A DNA stretch of 5,054 nt from Candidatus Hodarchaeota archaeon (GTDB taxonomy: Archaea; Asgardarchaeota; Heimdallarchaeia; Hodarchaeales; Hodarchaeaceae): the NCBI GenBank assembly GCA_030589605.1, contig JAUUVJ010000338.1, positions 1 to 5,054 of the forward strand, in the 5' to 3' direction. The stretch's first letter is position 1; the number at the start of each line of letters is the position of its first letter. Below, piece by piece: positions 4,916 through 5,054 of the stretch. The notes below the pieces were generated by a model. That model worked only from the letters and a program-made list of their open reading frames with translations. It had not been told where the DNA came from and made no database searches. The translations under genes were made by a program, and so were the position numbers.

Positions 4916-5054
4916 TCAGCGTTTTATCTTACGTCTGAAATATATTCTCCAGTGGTGTTGACATAATCGTTCTTCACATACAGTACAATTCATTGTGCCC
5001 TGTTTTTTCTTATAACAATCAAAATTGTTGCACATTGCTATTTTATCACACTGA
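4916..5054 (-). CDS. C-terminal end of a Cys/His-rich zinc-finger-like protein (partial)
   Basis: On the minus strand a frame runs open from the window edge to a TGA at 4918-4916, about 45 residues. It contains Cys and His with spacing C-x5-C-x4-C-x10-C-x2-C-x4-C-x2-H (residues QCDKIAMCNNFDC, then MNCTVCEERLCQHH), followed by a basic tail RRKIKR. From the second Cys onward, the C-x4-C-x10-C-x2-C-x4-C-x2-H part resembles the first six ligands of an AN1-type zinc finger, but the usual last H-x-C pair is absent. It may be a treble-clef or zinc-ribbon domain binding nucleic acid or protein. An internal ATG at 5035 could start a 39-residue protein, but the frame continues upstream with another Cys, so I take the piece as truncated by the window. 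It ends just before the promoter of the sugar-nucleotide cluster; whether it belongs to that operon is unknown. Confidence 0.5.
   Translation of the reverse strand, partial: QCDKIAMCNNFDCYKKKQGTMNCTVCEERLCQHHWRIYFRRKIKR

Noticed and set aside
1..5054. CRISPR array, tRNA, rRNA, transposase or long direct repeats
   Set aside because: I looked for spaced direct repeats, cloverleaf-like GC-rich blocks and transposase-like frames on both strands and saw none.

Overview
The window is AT-rich DNA that reads as archaeal. Genes sit behind TATA-like boxes followed by T-runs. The sugar nucleotidyltransferase is of the archaeal N-catalytic/C-beta-helix type, and the lipoate ligase is the short, single-unit form known from archaea. 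The left edge carries a fragment that looks like the last helix of a Ras-like small GTPase, and the right edge carries a Cys/His-rich zinc-finger-like tail. A small GTPase next to archaeal genes suggests an Asgard-type archaeon, but this rests on fragments and is only a moderate inference. No rRNA, tRNA, CRISPR array, insertion sequence or attachment site was seen.

Layout. Positions 1-90 (+) are the end of the probable small GTPase gene. It converges on a small unknown helical gene at 145-523 (-) whose reading frame is broken by one base in a homopolymer close to its start. An AT-rich spacer of about 360 bases follows, then a 65-residue AbrB/MazE-like swapped-hairpin protein (887-1084, +) behind a clear TATA box. 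Next is lplA (1355-2131, +), encoding a lipoate-protein ligase with all hallmark motifs. Its last 16 bases overlap, tail to tail, the end of the minus-strand cluster.

The minus-strand cluster, read right to left, has four parts: (i) the end of a zinc-finger-like gene (5054-4916); (ii) a possible 30-residue single-helix membrane peptide (4779-4687); (iii) a sugar-1-phosphate nucleotidyltransferase with a hexapeptide beta-helix tail (4694-3531), whose essential GGxGxRLRPLT loop can be encoded only if translation starts at a non-ATG codon, best CTG at 4694; and (iv) a phosphohexomutase-fold protein (3462-2116) whose catalytic motifs are degenerate.

The most interesting part is the pair (iii)+(iv). 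The mutase-like protein keeps the fold signature but has lost the metal-binding DGDxDR, the sugar-binding GEPSGH-type loop and the phosphate-binding RPSGTEP loop. It looks like a pseudo-mutase paired with an otherwise near-canonical nucleotidyltransferase. Gene order and summed length (387+448 residues) resemble the single-chain nucleotidyltransferase/beta-helix/mutase-like proteins of cyanobacteria and actinobacteria, so this may be a split version of that architecture. The likely role is NDP-sugar (perhaps GDP-mannose) supply for glycoconjugates, with the pseudo-mutase as regulatory or structural partner. That role is inference.
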